DNA of 64,000 nucleotides from Sphingomonas sp. Leaf242 (GCF_001422045.1 NZ_LMLW01000008.1:500501-564500); one strand, 5' to 3'. Positions 7,737 through 17,446 are shown, numbered from the stretch's first letter. Program-made: numbers and translations. Notes: generated from the letters alone by a model not told the origin.

Positions 7737-7917
7737 GCCAGAGTGGTTCTCCCGTCCTCGCTTGACTAACCCGCCCCCCAATTCTAACCCCTTCTCCCAA
7801 CACGGCCTCCTGGCGTCCTGCCCGGTCGTGTCTTGCCAGACTCGTCTCGCCCAGTTCCGCTTTCCAAGCGCACCGCCGACCGAGCGTTCTCCCGTTGATT
7901 GCTATCCGGAAATCCCC

Positions 7918-9174
7918 ATGCATCTCAAAGACCTGAAGAAAAAGAAGCCCGCCGAGCTGGTCCAGCTGGCCGAGGAACTGGGGGTCGAGAGCGCCTCGAC
8001 GCTGCGCAAGCAGGACCTGCTGTTCGCGATCCTGAAGGTCCAGGCGGACAATGGCGACCAGATCATGGGGCTCGGCACGATCGAAGTGCTGCCCGATGGC
8101 TTCGGCTTCCTGCGCTCGCCGGAGTCGAACTATCTCGCCGGTCCCGACGACATCTACATCTCGCCGAACCAGGTGCGGAAGTTCGGCCTGCGTACCGGTG
8201 ATACGGTCGAGGGCGAGATTCGCGGGCCGAAGGATGGCGAGCGCTATTTCTCGCTGGTGAAGCTGACTGCGGTCAATTTCGACGACCCCGACGTCGTCCG
8301 CCACCGCGTCAATTTCGACAACCTCACGCCGCTCTACCCCGAGAGCAAGCTGACGCTCGATCCCGCCGACCCGACCGTCAAGGACAAGTCGGCGCGCGTG
8401 ATCGACATCGTCTCGCCGCAGGGCAAGGGCCAGCGCACGCTGATCGTCGCACCGCCGCGCGTCGGCAAGACGGTCATGTTGCAGAACATGGCCAAGGCGA
8501 TCACCGACAATCACCCCGAGGTGTTCCTGATCGTCCTGCTGATCGACGAGCGCCCCGAGGAAGTCACCGACATGCAGCGCAGCGTGAAGGGCGAGGTGGT
8601 CAGCTCGACCTTCGACGAACCCGCGCAGCGCCATGTGCAAGTCGCTGAAATGGTGATCGAAAAGGCCAAGCGCCTGGTCGAGCACAAGAAGGACGTGGTG
8701 ATCCTGCTCGACTCGATCACGCGCCTGGGTCGTGCCTACAACACCGTCGTGCCGTCGTCGGGCAAGGTCCTGACCGGTGGTGTCGACGCGAACGCGCTGC
8801 AGCGTCCGAAGCGCTTCTTCGGCGCCGCGCGCAACATCGAGGAGGGCGGTTCGCTCTCGATCATCGCGACCGCGCTGATCGATACGGGCAGCCGCATGGA
8901 CGAGGTGATCTTCGAGGAGTTCAAGGGCACCGGCAACTCGGAAATCGTGCTGGATCGCAAGGTCGCGGACAAGCGCATCTTCCCGGCGCTGGACGTCGGC
9001 AAGTCGGGCACGCGCAAGGAAGAGCTGCTGGTCGACAAGGCCAAGCTCAGCAAGATGTGGGTCCTGCGCCGCATCCTGATGCAGATGGGCACGATCGACG
9101 CGATGGAGTTCCTGCTCGACAAGATGAAGGATTCGAAGACCAACGAGAATTTCTTCGACAGCATGAATCAATAA
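7918..9174 (+). CDS. rho: Transcription termination factor Rho
   Basis: The hexameric RNA-dependent ATPase that ends transcription. Its 418 residues include the N-terminal Rho-N helix bundle ([20 protein letters not shown]), the cold-shock-like RNA-binding domain ([20 protein letters not shown]), the P-loop ([18 protein letters not shown]), the Walker B region ([13 protein letters not shown]) and the Q/R loops ([26 protein letters not shown]). The ATG at 7918 is used. The gene stands alone between hemJ and terC, and a strong hairpin follows. Confidence 0.97.
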   Translation: MHLKDLKKKKPAELVQLAEELGVESASTLRKQDLLFAILKVQADNGDQIMGLGTIEVLPDGFGFLRSPESNYLAGPDDIYISPNQVRKFGLRTGDTVEGEIRGPKDGERYFSLVKLTAVNFDDPDVVRHRVNFDNLTPLYPESKLTLDPADPTVKDKSARVIDIVSPQGKGQRTLIVAPPRVGKTVMLQNMAKAITDNHPEVFLIVLLIDERPEEVTDMQRSVKGEVVSSTFDEPAQRHVQVAEMVIEKAKRLVEHKKDVVILLDSITRLGRAYNTVVPSSGKVLTGGVDANALQRPKRFFGAARNIEEGGSLSIIATALIDTGSRMDEVIFEEFKGTGNSEIVLDRKVADKRIFPALDVGKSGTRKEELLVDKAKLSKMWVLRRILMQMGTIDAMEFLLDKMKDSKTNENFFDSMNQ

Positions 9175-9284
9175 CCGAGTGCGGCCTGCGCCAAGCTGGC
9201 GCAGGACTCGCACCGGTTCGGCCGGCGGGGGCGCGAGCCTCCCGACCGACGACATGGGCTTTGCCCATGTCCGGCCAAACAGAC

Positions 9285-9325
9285 CAAAGCGGCACGCGAG
9301 AGCATGGCTTTCGCGTGCCGCTTTG
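9285..9325. terminator. Strong hairpin downstream of rho
   Basis: A perfect 15-bp stem (CAAAGCGGCACGCGA at 9285-9299 pairs with 9311-9325) with an 11-base loop and no U-run. A second hairpin, ACATGGGC-ttt-GCCCATGT, lies at 9252-9270. They probably stop or protect the 3' end of rho mRNA. The terC open frame can be extended leftward through this hairpin, which is one reason the later terC start was chosen. Confidence 0.7.
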
Positions 9326-9390
9326 CTATTAATCAATATGAAAACCGCCACTCCGCCCGCGGCGTGGCCACGTCACCGGGAGCTGACATC

Positions 9391-10125
9391 TTGAGTATCA
9401 TCGCCATGCTGGCCGCCGCCGCATCGGGAGTAGCCGGACCCGGCTCGCCGCTGGAGATTTGGCAGCACATCGTCGCCGACTTCTCCAACCTCGGCGACCC
9501 GAAGGCGCTCGCCGCGTTCGGATCGGTCCTGATGATCGACCTCGTCCTCGCGGGCGACAACGCGATCGTCGTCGGCGCACTCGCTGCCGGACTGCCGACC
9601 GACCAGCGCAAGAAGGTCATCCTGATCGGCATCGGCGCGGCGCTGGTACTGCGCATCTTCTTCGCGTTGATCGTCACTTGGCTGATGGGGATCGTCGGGC
9701 TCATCTTCGCGGGCGGCCTGTTGCTGCTCTGGGTGAGCTGGAAGTTCTGGCGCGAAATCCGCGAGGGTGCGGAGAACGCGGGTTCGGAAGAAATCGAGGG
9801 CGACGAGCGTTCGGGTATCCGCTCCTCGAAGGGCTTTGCGAGCGCGGCTTGGGCCGTCGCTGTCGCCGATGTGTCGATGAGCCTCGACAACGTCCTGGCG
9901 GTCGCTGGCGCGGCACGCGAGCATCCCGGCATCCTCGTCATCGGCCTGCTGCTGTCGGTCGCGATGATGGGTCTGGCGGCGAACTACATCGCGCGCGTCA
10001 TCAACAAGTATCGCTGGATCGCATATATCGGGCTCGCGGTGATCCTCGTGGTCGCGCTGAAGATGATCTACGAGGGCTGGGTCGGCACCGGCGAGACGCT
10101 CGGGATCATCTCGCTGCTGCGCTGA
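9391..10125 (+). CDS. TerC-family membrane protein (YkoY/Alx-like)
   Basis: A 244-residue integral membrane protein of the TerC family, members of which have been linked to manganese efflux during protein secretion and to tellurite resistance. The signature VLMIDLVLAGDNAIVVGALA and the second VADVSMSLDNVLAVAGAA, each with paired acidic residues within membrane helices, are both present. About seven helices are expected. I chose TTG at 9391, preceded by CCGGGAGC; ATG at 9406 is the alternative. The longer open frame from 9304 overlaps the rho terminator hairpin and is unlikely. A good intrinsic terminator follows. Confidence 0.85.
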   Translation: MSIIAMLAAAASGVAGPGSPLEIWQHIVADFSNLGDPKALAAFGSVLMIDLVLAGDNAIVVGALAAGLPTDQRKKVILIGIGAALVLRIFFALIVTWLMGIVGLIFAGGLLLLWVSWKFWREIREGAENAGSEEIEGDERSGIRSSKGFASAAWAVAVADVSMSLDNVLAVAGAAREHPGILVIGLLLSVAMMGLAANYIARVINKYRWIAYIGLAVILVVALKMIYEGWVGTGETLGIISLLR

Positions 10126-10146
10126 TCGCGGTGCGGTTGGGATAAG

Positions 10147-10184
10147 AAAAAGGCCTCGCCGGGATCGTCCGGCGAGGCCTTTTT
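10147..10184 (+). terminator. Intrinsic terminator of terC
   Basis: AAAA, then a 12-bp stem AGGCCTCGCCGG (10151-10162), loop GATCGT, then the complementary arm at 10169-10180 followed by a T-run. The flanking A and T runs let it work in both directions, so it could also stop leftward transcription from the dienelactone hydrolase gene. Confidence 0.92.
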
Positions 10185-10204
10185 CACGTCTCCGTCCATA
10201 CCCC

Positions 10205-10299
10205 CGTCATGCCGGGCTCGTTCCGGCATCCACTGTTCCGCACGCTCGATAGTCGTGATTGCGCGGGACCGTGGACCCCGGAACTAGTCCGGGGTGACG
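10205..10299. repeat. Palindromic repeat, family B copy 1
   Basis: Outer arms CGTCATGCCGGGCTCGTTCC and GGAACTAGTCCGGGGTGACG enclose a variable centre with ACCGTGGACCCC. A second copy with the same layout is at 36786-36880. It lies between terC and the 3' end of the dienelactone hydrolase gene. Confidence 0.88.
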
Positions 10300-10307
10300 G
10301 AGGGGTT

Positions 10308-11009
10308 TTAGGCGAGGTTCTCCGCGAAGAACTTGGCTGTCCGCTCGTCCGCCAGCTTGGCCGATGCATCCGAGCGACGCTCGCCGAACTCGGTCGCAAA
10401 GCCGTGGTCCTCGCCCGCGTAATCGTAGATCGTCACCTTGGGGTGATCGTCGAGTCCGGCGTGCATCGCCGCCTGCGCGTCCTTGTCGACGAAGTGATCG
10501 TCCTCGGGCACGTGCAGCAGCACGGGGTGTGCGATCGCGTGCTTCTCGCCGAGCAGGCCGTCAATCCCGACGCCGTAATAGCCGACGCTCGCATCGACGT
10601 CGGTTCGTGCCGCGGTCATGAACGCCAGGCGCCCGCCGAGGCAGTAGCCGACCACGCCGACCTTGGCGTCGTCGCCCAGTTCGGCGCGCGCCGCGCGGAT
10701 GCTTGCCTCGATATCGGCGATACCCTTGTCCTGGTCGAACTGGCCCATCAGACCGAGCGCACGATCCATCTCGGGCTTGATGTCCGGGTCGAGCTCGATG
10801 CCCGGCTCCAGACGCCAGAACAGGTCGGGGGCGATCGCGAGATAGCCGGCCTCGGCGAGCGTATCGCACTTGCGGCGAATGCCGGCGTTCACGCCGAAGA
10901 TTTCCTGAATCACGACGATCGCCGCCTTTGGCGTACCCGCCGGCGTCGCGCGATACGCGGTGAATTCGCCATCGCCCGCGAGCGTGGCGATCTTTGCAGT
11001 GTTCGTCAT
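10308..11009 (-). CDS. Dienelactone hydrolase family protein
   Basis: A 233-residue alpha/beta hydrolase. The nucleophile cysteine is in VGVVGYCLGGRLAFMTAA (GxCxGG). An aspartate in PEDDHFVDKDAQ and a histidine in YAGEDHGFATEF complete the likely triad. QEIFGVNAGIRRKCD near the N-terminus is the conserved family segment with the glutamate that switches the cysteine. ATG at 11009 has an excellent AAGGAGG site and overlaps the stop of the upstream methyltransferase gene. The family also acts outside aromatic degradation; the substrate here is unknown. Confidence 0.88.
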   Translation of the reverse strand: MTNTAKIATLAGDGEFTAYRATPAGTPKAAIVVIQEIFGVNAGIRRKCDTLAEAGYLAIAPDLFWRLEPGIELDPDIKPEMDRALGLMGQFDQDKGIADIEASIRAARAELGDDAKVGVVGYCLGGRLAFMTAARTDVDASVGYYGVGIDGLLGEKHAIAHPVLLHVPEDDHFVDKDAQAAMHAGLDDHPKVTIYDYAGEDHGFATEFGERRSDASAKLADERTAKFFAENLA

Positions 11010-11476
11010 AACAGTCCTCCTTGCGGCCGCTCGTGGTCGAGCAGCCGGGATTTGGTGATCGGGCCTTCCCCCGCGGAGTACGCACCAAGCCTGCCCCCGG
11101 CTCCCAGGATTCGGTGGCAGGGGACGATGATCGGAAAAGGATTGCGTGCGCAGGCCTGGCCGATCGCGCGCGGGCTGGAGCCGATCGCCCTGGCGAGCGC
11201 GCCGTAGCTGGCCGTGGTGCCGTAGGCGATGTCGACGATCGCCTGGCGAAGGTCGGCACCGCGTGGGGTAGGGGAGAGCGCGAGGGGCAGGTCGAACTCG
11301 GTCAGCCGTCCGGCGAAATACGCGTCGAGCTGACGCAGCGCTTCCAGGATCGCGGGGGCATCGCTGGTCGAACCATCCTCGACGCCGATATCGATCGCGT
11401 CGATCCGGTCCCCGGTGGCGGTCACGCGGACCAGACCGATAGGCGTTGCGATCGAGGCGGCATCGCGCGCATACAT
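11006..11476 (-). CDS. ogt: Methylated-DNA--protein-cysteine S-methyltransferase
   Basis: A suicide repair protein that takes the alkyl group from O6-alkylguanine onto its own cysteine. The 156 residues contain the active site NPFPIIVPCHRILGAGGRLG (PCHR) and, before it, the DNA-binding helix YGTTASYGALARAIGSSPRAIGQA. The upstream N-terminal domain is the short type seen in Ogt. Its stop overlaps the dienelactone hydrolase start (ATGA), so the two are co-translated. No Ada regulator domain is fused. Confidence 0.93.
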   Translation of the reverse strand: MYARDAASIATPIGLVRVTATGDRIDAIDIGVEDGSTSDAPAILEALRQLDAYFAGRLTEFDLPLALSPTPRGADLRQAIVDIAYGTTASYGALARAIGSSPRAIGQACARNPFPIIVPCHRILGAGGRLGAYSAGEGPITKSRLLDHERPQGGLL

Positions 11477-11532
11477 TCACCCGCTATGCAGCGCCGCGAT
11501 GGACCGCTCAAGCGTCATCGAGGGTGCGTCAC

Positions 11533-11766
11533 ATGAAGATGAATATCGAGATCGAATGCACGCCTGAAGAAGCGCGCCGCGCGGTCGGGCTGCCCGACCT
11601 GACGCCGATCCACGACCGTTATATCGCGATGATGATGGAGGCGATCCCGGACGGCCAGATGAAGCCCGAGATGCTCGAATCGATGATGCGCGGCTGGCAG
11701 CCGATGGGCGAGGCGGGAATGGCGATGTGGAAGCGCCTGTTCGACAGCGCGACGAAAAGCGGCTGA
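11533..11766 (+). CDS. Small DUF6489-like protein
   Basis: A 77-residue protein, MKMNIEIECTPEEARRAVGL then PDLTPIHDRYIAMMMEAI, resembling a small alphaproteobacterial family I know as DUF6489. It is methionine-rich and amphipathic with no signal peptide. It lies seven bases before mnmE and probably shares its transcript. The upstream gene (ogt) is divergent, so the promoter must lie in the short gap 11477-11532. The function is unknown. Confidence 0.75.
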   Translation: MKMNIEIECTPEEARRAVGLPDLTPIHDRYIAMMMEAIPDGQMKPEMLESMMRGWQPMGEAGMAMWKRLFDSATKSG

Positions 11767-11773
11767 GTTTCCC

Positions 11774-13051
11774 GTGAAGACGATTTTCGCGGTATCGAGC
11801 GGACGACCGCCAGCGGCGATTGCCGTGGTTCGGGTGAGCGGGCCCCAGGCGTTTGCCGCGGCCGAGATGCTCGCGGGACCTTTGCCGGCGCCGCGCCACG
11901 CTAGCCTCCGGGGACTGCGGGACACCGATGGGGCGTTGCTAGATCGCGCGCTGGTCATCGTGTTTCCGGGACCCGCGACGGCGACTGGCGAAGACTTGGT
12001 CGAGTTTCATTGCCACGGTGGTCGTGCGGTGATCGCCGTGGTCGAGCGTGTGCTGTCGGGGATGCCAGGGTTGCGGCACGCCAAGCCGGGGGAGTTCACG
12101 CGCCGTGCTTTGACCAACGGGCGGATCGACCTGACCGAGGCGGAGGGGCTCGCCGATCTTCTCGAAGCCGAGACGGAGAGCCAGCGTGTCGCGGCGATGA
12201 CGGCGGCGGAGGGGCGGGTAAGCCGGGCGGTGCGAGGCTGGATGGATTCGGTCGCGATGCTGTCCGCGCGGGTCGAGGCGATGCTCGACTTCGCCGACGA
12301 GGACGACGTGGCGAGCGATACTGCAGCGTTCGACGTGATCGTTTCTGAGATCGACGCACTCGCCTCGGAGATCGAGGCGGTGGTCGATACCCCGCCGGTC
12401 GAGCGGCTGAAGGACGGGCTACGGGTCGTCATTGGTGGCCCACCCAACAGCGGCAAGTCGACGTTGCTCAACCTGCTGGGCGAGCGCGATGCGGCGATCG
12501 TCTCGCCGATCTCGGGAACGACGCGCGACCGGATCGATGTTCCGGTGACGCGGAACGGTGTCGCCTATGTGCTGACCGATACCGCGGGTTTGATCGATAC
12601 GCTCGACCCGATCGAGGCGATCGGGGTCACGCGTGCGGAAGGTGCGCTCGCCGCAGCGGACATCGTGATGTGGCTGGCTGATACCGTGCCGCCCCGCGGG
12701 GATGCGATCTGGATTCATGCGCGCGCCGATCTGCCGGGGCGGGGAGAGTTGCCCGCCGACCGGACATTGGCGGTCTCGCAAAACGACCTGGGATCGCTCG
12801 ATGCCCTTTGGGATGAACTGCACCGTCGAGCGATTGCGATGCTGCCGCGTGGCGATGAGATCGCATTGAAGCAGTACCAGCGCCGGCAGTGCGCTGCGGC
12901 GGTCGAGGCTCTTCGGTATCGAAGCTCCGATGCGCTTGTCATTGCGGAACACCTTCGACAGGCTCGTGCAATCCTTGCTGGCGTGCTTGGGCTCGACGCG
13001 ACGGGGGAAATGCTCGACGCGCTGTTCGGACGTTTCTGCATCGGCAAGTGA
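11774..13051 (+). CDS. mnmE: tRNA modification GTPase MnmE (TrmE)
   Basis: Together with MnmG it installs the aminomethyl-type modification at wobble U34 of tRNAs. The 425 residues have an N-terminal folate-binding domain (TIFAVSSGRPPAAIAVVRVS), a G domain inserted in a helical domain (P-loop GGPPNSGKSTLLNLLG, switch ISGTTRDRID, DTAGLI), and the diagnostic C-terminal FCIGK. The start is GTG at 11774. A perfect parS-like site begins directly at the stop codon, followed by mnmG. Confidence 0.96.
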   Translation: MKTIFAVSSGRPPAAIAVVRVSGPQAFAAAEMLAGPLPAPRHASLRGLRDTDGALLDRALVIVFPGPATATGEDLVEFHCHGGRAVIAVVERVLSGMPGLRHAKPGEFTRRALTNGRIDLTEAEGLADLLEAETESQRVAAMTAAEGRVSRAVRGWMDSVAMLSARVEAMLDFADEDDVASDTAAFDVIVSEIDALASEIEAVVDTPPVERLKDGLRVVIGGPPNSGKSTLLNLLGERDAAIVSPISGTTRDRIDVPVTRNGVAYVLTDTAGLIDTLDPIEAIGVTRAEGALAAADIVMWLADTVPPRGDAIWIHARADLPGRGELPADRTLAVSQNDLGSLDALWDELHRRAIAMLPRGDEIALKQYQRRQCAAAVEALRYRSSDALVIAEHLRQARAILAGVLGLDATGEMLDALFGRFCIGK

Positions 13052-13067
13052 TGTTCCACGTGGAACA
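13052..13067. other. parS-like centromere site 2 (mnmE-mnmG gap)
   Basis: TGTTCCACGTGGAACA, a perfect 16-bp palindrome identical to the copy in rsmG (15485-15500). It lies in the 54-bp gap between mnmE and mnmG, 7 kb right of the putative oriC and 2.5 kb before parA. It is the expected target for the ParB encoded at 16334-17233. Confidence 0.92.
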
Positions 13068-13105
13068 TCTTTGACGCGTCGGTCGCGGCGTTCTACGGCC
13101 GTGAC

Positions 13106-14941
13106 ATGTTCGATGTAGTGGTGGTTGGCGGTGGCCATGCCGGAACCGAAGCCGCAGCCGCGGCGGCGCGGAGGGGCGCGCGTACCGCGCTCGTGTCGTT
13201 CGACGCAGCGCATATTGGCACAATGTCGTGTAATCCGGCGATCGGTGGGCTCGGTAAGGGGCACATGGTTCGCGAGGTCGATGCGTTCGACGGGCTGATC
13301 GGACGCGCGGCCGATGCTGCCGCGATCCACTATCGGATGCTCAATCGCAGCAAGGGTTCGGCGGTGCAGGGGCCTCGAGTCCAGGCCGATCGGCGTCTCT
13401 ACTCACGTACGATTCAGGCGATGCTTGCGGCCACCGAGGGGCTTTCGATCGTCGAGGGCGAGGCGACGGCGTTGCACTTTAACGGCGATCGCTTGGCGGG
13501 TGTCGTGCTGGCGGATGGCTCGATCGTCGCAGCACGAGCGGTCGTATTGGCGACCGGCACGTTCCTAGGCGGACGTATATTCCGGGGGGATGACCGCGAG
13601 GAAGGGGGCCGGATCGGCGAGCGTGCCGCCAAGCCACTTGCGGACCAGCTGCGCGCGCGGGACTTGCCGATGGCGCGACTGAAGACGGGGACGCCACCTC
13701 GGCTCGATGGGCGCACGATCGACTGGGGTGCGCTTGCCGAGCAGCCGTCTGACCTCGATCCCTGGACGATGTCGCCGATGGCTCGAACACGTCCATTGCC
13801 CCAGATCGCCTGTGCCATCACGCGTACGACTGATCGGACGCATGCGATCATCCGCGATGCGTTTCATCGGTCGCCGCTGTTCACCGGCGCGATCGAGGCG
13901 GCGGGGCCGCGTTACTGTCCGTCGATCGAGGACAAGGTGCATCGGTTCGGCGACCGGGACGGGCATCAGGTTTTCCTCGAACCGGAGGGGCTCGACGACG
14001 CGACGGTCTATCCGAACGGGCTGTCGACGTCGCTGCCGGTCGAGGTTCAGGCGGCAATGCTGGCAAGCATTCCCGGGCTCGAGCGCGTGACGATGACGAT
14101 GCCAGGGTATGCGGTCGAGTATGATTATATCGACCCGCGTGCGCTCGATACGCGGTTGGCGCTGGGGGCGATCGAGGGCGTGTTTTGCGCGGGGCAGATC
14201 AACGGCACGACGGGGTATGAGGAAGCGGCGGGGCAGGGGCTCGTCGCTGGACTCAACGCGGCGGCGTATGCGTGCGATCTGGCGCCGGTGATCCTGGATC
14301 GCGCGTCGAGCTATCTCGGGGTGATGATCGACGACCTGACGCTGCAGGGTGTTACCGAGCCGTATCGGATGCTGACGGCGCGGGCGGAGTTCCGGTTGTC
14401 GTTGCGTGCGGACAATGCCGAGACGCGGCTGGGCGGGATTGCGGAGGCGGCTGGGTGTCTTGGACCCGAGCGGCTGGTGCATCAGCATGCACTGGCCGAG
14501 GACCGTGCTCGTTTCCGATCGGCGCTCGACGGGGAGCGGACGGCGACCCATGTGGCCGATCAGGGCGTGGCGATTGGTAGAGACGGTGCGCGGCGGACCG
14601 CGTTCGATTGGCTCCGGTTCGAGGGCGTGACGCTCTCGCATGTCGCGCCGGATGCTGCTGAAGGCATCCCGGCGGCAGTCGTTGACGAAGTGTTAGAGGA
14701 CGCGCGCTACGCTCCGTATATCGAGCGGCAGGCGCAGGAGGTCGCGCGGTTGCGGGCCGACGAGGCGATCCGTTTGCCGGAGGACCTTGCCTATGATGGC
14801 GTGCCGGGCCTGTCGAACGAGATGATCGATCGCTTGAGTGCTGCGCGGCCGACCTCCCTGGCGGCGGCGGCGCGAGTGCGAGGGATCACACCGGCGGCTT
14901 TGTCCGCGGTATTATTGCATACGAAACGAGTGCCAGCATGA
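13106..14941 (+). CDS. mnmG: tRNA uridine 5-carboxymethylaminomethyl modification enzyme MnmG (GidA)
   Basis: The FAD-dependent partner of MnmE. The 611 residues begin [20 protein letters not shown] (dinucleotide-binding GxGxxG) and continue [20 protein letters not shown], the family signature. The second motif is GLFCAGQ-like, seen here as [20 protein letters not shown]. The C-terminal helical domain is intact ([20 protein letters not shown]). The stop overlaps rsmG in ATGA. The full family length is present and no anomaly is seen. Confidence 0.97.
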   Translation: MFDVVVVGGGHAGTEAAAAAARRGARTALVSFDAAHIGTMSCNPAIGGLGKGHMVREVDAFDGLIGRAADAAAIHYRMLNRSKGSAVQGPRVQADRRLYSRTIQAMLAATEGLSIVEGEATALHFNGDRLAGVVLADGSIVAARAVVLATGTFLGGRIFRGDDREEGGRIGERAAKPLADQLRARDLPMARLKTGTPPRLDGRTIDWGALAEQPSDLDPWTMSPMARTRPLPQIACAITRTTDRTHAIIRDAFHRSPLFTGAIEAAGPRYCPSIEDKVHRFGDRDGHQVFLEPEGLDDATVYPNGLSTSLPVEVQAAMLASIPGLERVTMTMPGYAVEYDYIDPRALDTRLALGAIEGVFCAGQINGTTGYEEAAGQGLVAGLNAAAYACDLAPVILDRASSYLGVMIDDLTLQGVTEPYRMLTARAEFRLSLRADNAETRLGGIAEAAGCLGPERLVHQHALAEDRARFRSALDGERTATHVADQGVAIGRDGARRTAFDWLRFEGVTLSHVAPDAAEGIPAAVVDEVLEDARYAPYIERQAQEVARLRADEAIRLPEDLAYDGVPGLSNEMIDRLSAARPTSLAAAARVRGITPAALSAVLLHTKRVPA

Positions 14942-15558
14942 CCGAAGACGATGCACAGAGCTGGACGACGGAGCGGTTCGGGGCGGAGGCTACCGAGCGG
15001 CTGACAGCGTTCGTCGCGATGGTCGTCGAGGAAGCGCCGCATCAGAATCTGATCGCACCGTCGACGATCCCGACAATCTGGGATCGGCATGTGGTGGATT
15101 CGCTTCAGTTGGTTGCGCTGGCTGGCGCGGATACGTCGTCGAAGCGGTGGCTCGATATCGGCACCGGCGGGGGGTTTCCCGGTATGGTCGTCGCGCTGGT
15201 TCGCAAGGGGCCGGTCGATCTGGTCGAGCCCCGGCGCCGGCGTGCGGACTTCCTCCAGCTTTGTGTCGCTCGGCTTGGGCTTGGCGAGCAGGTTCGCGTT
15301 CATGCCTCCAAAGTCGAGAATGCGACTGCGGACGCTTCCATCATTTCCGCCCGCGCGGTCGCGTCGTTGCAAAACCTTTTGCGTGGCGCGGCGCACTGCG
15401 CCACAACGAAGACGCGGTGGTTGCTTCCTCGGGGGCGTTTCGACGAGGAGGAGCTAGCCGCGCTCAAGCAGCATTGGCGGTTTATGTTCCACGTGGAACA
15501 AAGCGTCACGAACCCGGAGTCGTCGATCGTGGTTCTGGATCGGGTAAGCGCGCGATGA
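14938..15558 (+). CDS. rsmG: 16S rRNA (guanine-N7)-methyltransferase RsmG (GidB)
   Basis: An SAM-dependent enzyme that methylates G527 of 16S rRNA. The 206 residues contain [20 protein letters not shown], the SAM motif [29 protein letters not shown] and [13 protein letters not shown], all as in the family. The C-terminal part encodes a perfect parS-like site (15485-15500) read as MFHVEQ. The start overlaps mnmG and the stop overlaps parA, both as ATGA, giving a tightly coupled mnmG-rsmG-parA-parB run. Confidence 0.95.
   Translation: MTEDDAQSWTTERFGAEATERLTAFVAMVVEEAPHQNLIAPSTIPTIWDRHVVDSLQLVALAGADTSSKRWLDIGTGGGFPGMVVALVRKGPVDLVEPRRRRADFLQLCVARLGLGEQVRVHASKVENATADASIISARAVASLQNLLRGAAHCATTKTRWLLPRGRFDEEELAALKQHWRFMFHVEQSVTNPESSIVVLDRVSAR
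15485..15500. other. parS-like centromere site 3 (inside rsmG)
   Basis: TGTTCCACGTGGAACA, identical to site 2 but embedded in codons of rsmG, 55 bp before parA. Binding of ParB here could also influence parAB transcription, which is an inference from position. Confidence 0.9.
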
Positions 15559-16337
15559 TCACCATCGCGGTCGCCAATCAAAAGGGCGGGGTGGGCAAGA
15601 CCACCAGCGCCATCAACCTTGCGACCGCGCTCGCGGCGACGGGGATGCGCGTGCTGCTGGTCGATCTCGATCCGCAGGGCAACGCGTCGACCGGGCTCGG
15701 CATCGGCCATTCGCAGCGCGAGCGGTCGAGCTACGATGTGCTGGTCGGTGAGACGTCGATCGAGGAAGCGGTGGTGCATACGCGCGTGCCGCGGCTCGAT
15801 ATCGTGCCGGCGACGGTCGACCTGTCGGGCGCAGAGATCGAGCTGGTCGATTTCGACGCGCGTACCCACCGGCTCGATCGTGCGGTGAAGGCGGCGCAGG
15901 GGCCGTGGGATATCGCGCTGATCGATTGCCCGCCGTCGCTGGGGCTGCTGACGATCAACGCGATGGTCGCGGCGGACTCGCTGCTCGTGCCGCTGCAATG
16001 CGAGTTTTTCGCGCTCGAGGGGTTGTCGCAGTTGTTGAGTACGGTCGAGCGGATCCGGCAGCGGTTCAATCCGGGTCTGTCGATCCTGGGGGTTGCACTG
16101 ACGATGTTCGATCGGCGTAACCGACTGACCGACCAGGTCTCGGCGGACGTTCGCGCGGTGCTGGGGAAGGTCGTGTTCGAGACGGTCATTCCGCGCAACG
16201 TGCGGCTGTCGGAGGCGCCGAGCCACGGATTGCCTGCGCTGATCTACGATCATCGTTGTTCGGGGTCGCAGGCGTATATCGCGCTCGCGCGTGAGCTGAT
16301 CGGCCGGCTTCCCGCTACCGCGCAGGCCGCGGCATGA
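15555..16337 (+). CDS. parA: Chromosome partitioning ATPase ParA (Soj)
   Basis: A 260-residue ParA ATPase. The deviant Walker A is ANQKGGVGKTTSAINLATAL (KGGVGKT), the Walker A' region is LLVDLDPQGNASTGLG, and Walker B is ALIDCPPSLGLLTIN. There is no N-terminal DNA-binding extension, so it is the short chromosomal type. It partners ParB, encoded next with an ATGA overlap, to segregate the origin region through the parS sites found here. Confidence 0.97.
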   Translation: MITIAVANQKGGVGKTTSAINLATALAATGMRVLLVDLDPQGNASTGLGIGHSQRERSSYDVLVGETSIEEAVVHTRVPRLDIVPATVDLSGAEIELVDFDARTHRLDRAVKAAQGPWDIALIDCPPSLGLLTINAMVAADSLLVPLQCEFFALEGLSQLLSTVERIRQRFNPGLSILGVALTMFDRRNRLTDQVSADVRAVLGKVVFETVIPRNVRLSEAPSHGLPALIYDHRCSGSQAYIALARELIGRLPATAQAAA

Positions 16338-17233
16338 GCGAGAACAAGCGCGGCCGTCCGGGGTTGGGCAGGGGCCTCAACGCACTGCTCGGCGAGATGG
16401 CGCGCGATACGCCGGTGTCGGCCGATGGCGCGTCTGCACCGCAATCGTCGGGCGTGCGGATGCTGCCGGTCAGTTCGCTGTCGCCGCATCCCGATCAGCC
16501 GCGGCGGCATTTCGATGAGGCGATGCTCGACGAGCTTGCCGCGTCGATCGCCTCGCGGGGGCTGATCCAGCCGATCGTGGTGCGGCCGCACGGGCATGAC
16601 TTCCAGATCGTCGCGGGCGAGCGGCGTTGGCGGGCCGCACAGCGGGCGCGACTACACGAGGTACCCGTCGTCGTTCGCGACTTCGACGACGCCGAGACGC
16701 TCGAGATCGCGCTGATCGAGAACATCCAGCGCGAGGACCTCAACGCGATCGAAGAGGCGCAGGCGTATCAGCGGCTGGCGGGGGAGTATGGGCATACGCA
16801 GGAGGTGCTTGCCAAGATCGTCCACAAGTCGCGCAGTCATGTCGCGAACCTGCTGCGGCTGCTGGAACTGCCGGCGCAGGTCCAGTCGCAGGTGGTCGAT
16901 GGATCGCTGTCGATGGGACATGCCCGCGCGTTGCTCGGATCGCCCGATGTGGAATCGCTCGCGGACCAAGTCGTGTCGCGTGGGCTGTCGGTGCGCGAGA
17001 CCGAGAAGCTGGCGCGCGATGCGAAGCCTGGGCGGAGCCGGAGTGGCGGTGGGTCGTCCGAGCCTCGGGTGCCGGATGCGGATATTGCGGCGTTGGAGCG
17101 GCAGTTGGCGGATCTGCTCGGGCTGCAGGTGAAGGTGGCGCATACCGATACTGGGGGGACGTTGACGTTGAATTACTCGACGTTGGACCAGCTGGATATG
17201 GTTTGTCAGCGGCTTACGGGCGGGGCGATCTAG
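16334..17233 (+). CDS. parB: Chromosome partitioning protein ParB (Spo0J)
   Basis: A 299-residue DNA-binding CTPase that loads at parS and spreads. The N-terminus RGRPGLGRGLNALLGEMARD contains the ParA-stimulating basic LGRGLNALL motif. Then come the CTP-binding region (LSPHPDQPRRHFDEAMLDEL, with GERRWRAAQRA and ENIQREDLNAIEEAQAY), the helix-turn-helix (TQEVLAKIVHKSRSHVANLL) and a C-terminal dimerisation domain. It ends the operon, and repeat-rich sequence follows. Confidence 0.97.
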   Translation: MSENKRGRPGLGRGLNALLGEMARDTPVSADGASAPQSSGVRMLPVSSLSPHPDQPRRHFDEAMLDELAASIASRGLIQPIVVRPHGHDFQIVAGERRWRAAQRARLHEVPVVVRDFDDAETLEIALIENIQREDLNAIEEAQAYQRLAGEYGHTQEVLAKIVHKSRSHVANLLRLLELPAQVQSQVVDGSLSMGHARALLGSPDVESLADQVVSRGLSVRETEKLARDAKPGRSRSGGGSSEPRVPDADIAALERQLADLLGLQVKVAHTDTGGTLTLNYSTLDQLDMVCQRLTGGAI

Positions 17234-17256
17234 AGCGCACGCTACGCACGTACCGC

Positions 17257-17446
17257 CCGTTCGTACTCAGCGTGGGCGAAGCACTTGCATCCCGGAGCCT
17301 CCTTCGACTTCGCTCAGGACGAACGGGTGATAGGGGGGGGACCGCTTGTCTCCGTCATCCCGGCGGAAGTCGGGACCCACGGTTGCGGTGCGCTTCATGA
17401 GCCAACGTCCCGCGTCCATGGGTCCCGGCGTGCGCCGGGATGACGG
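17257..17446. repeat. Two palindromic repeats in the parB-holA gap
   Basis: The gap 17234-17512 between the convergent parB and holA genes has no credible gene. At 17257-17327, CCCGTTCGTACTCAG and CTCAGGACGAACGGG face each other (family H). At 17353-17446 (family C), CGTCATCCCGGCGGAAGTCG faces CCCGGCGTGCGCCGGGATGA. Either may act as a bidirectional end of transcription. Confidence 0.85.

Noticed and set aside
7763..7791. rho promoter with TTGACT at 7763
   Set aside because: No acceptable -10 lies at the right distance, so it is mentioned only in the repeat entry.
9304..9390. 29-residue N-terminal extension of the TerC-family protein
   Set aside because: It would be encoded by the hairpin that follows rho and lacks a ribosome-binding site; the later TTG or ATG is better placed.
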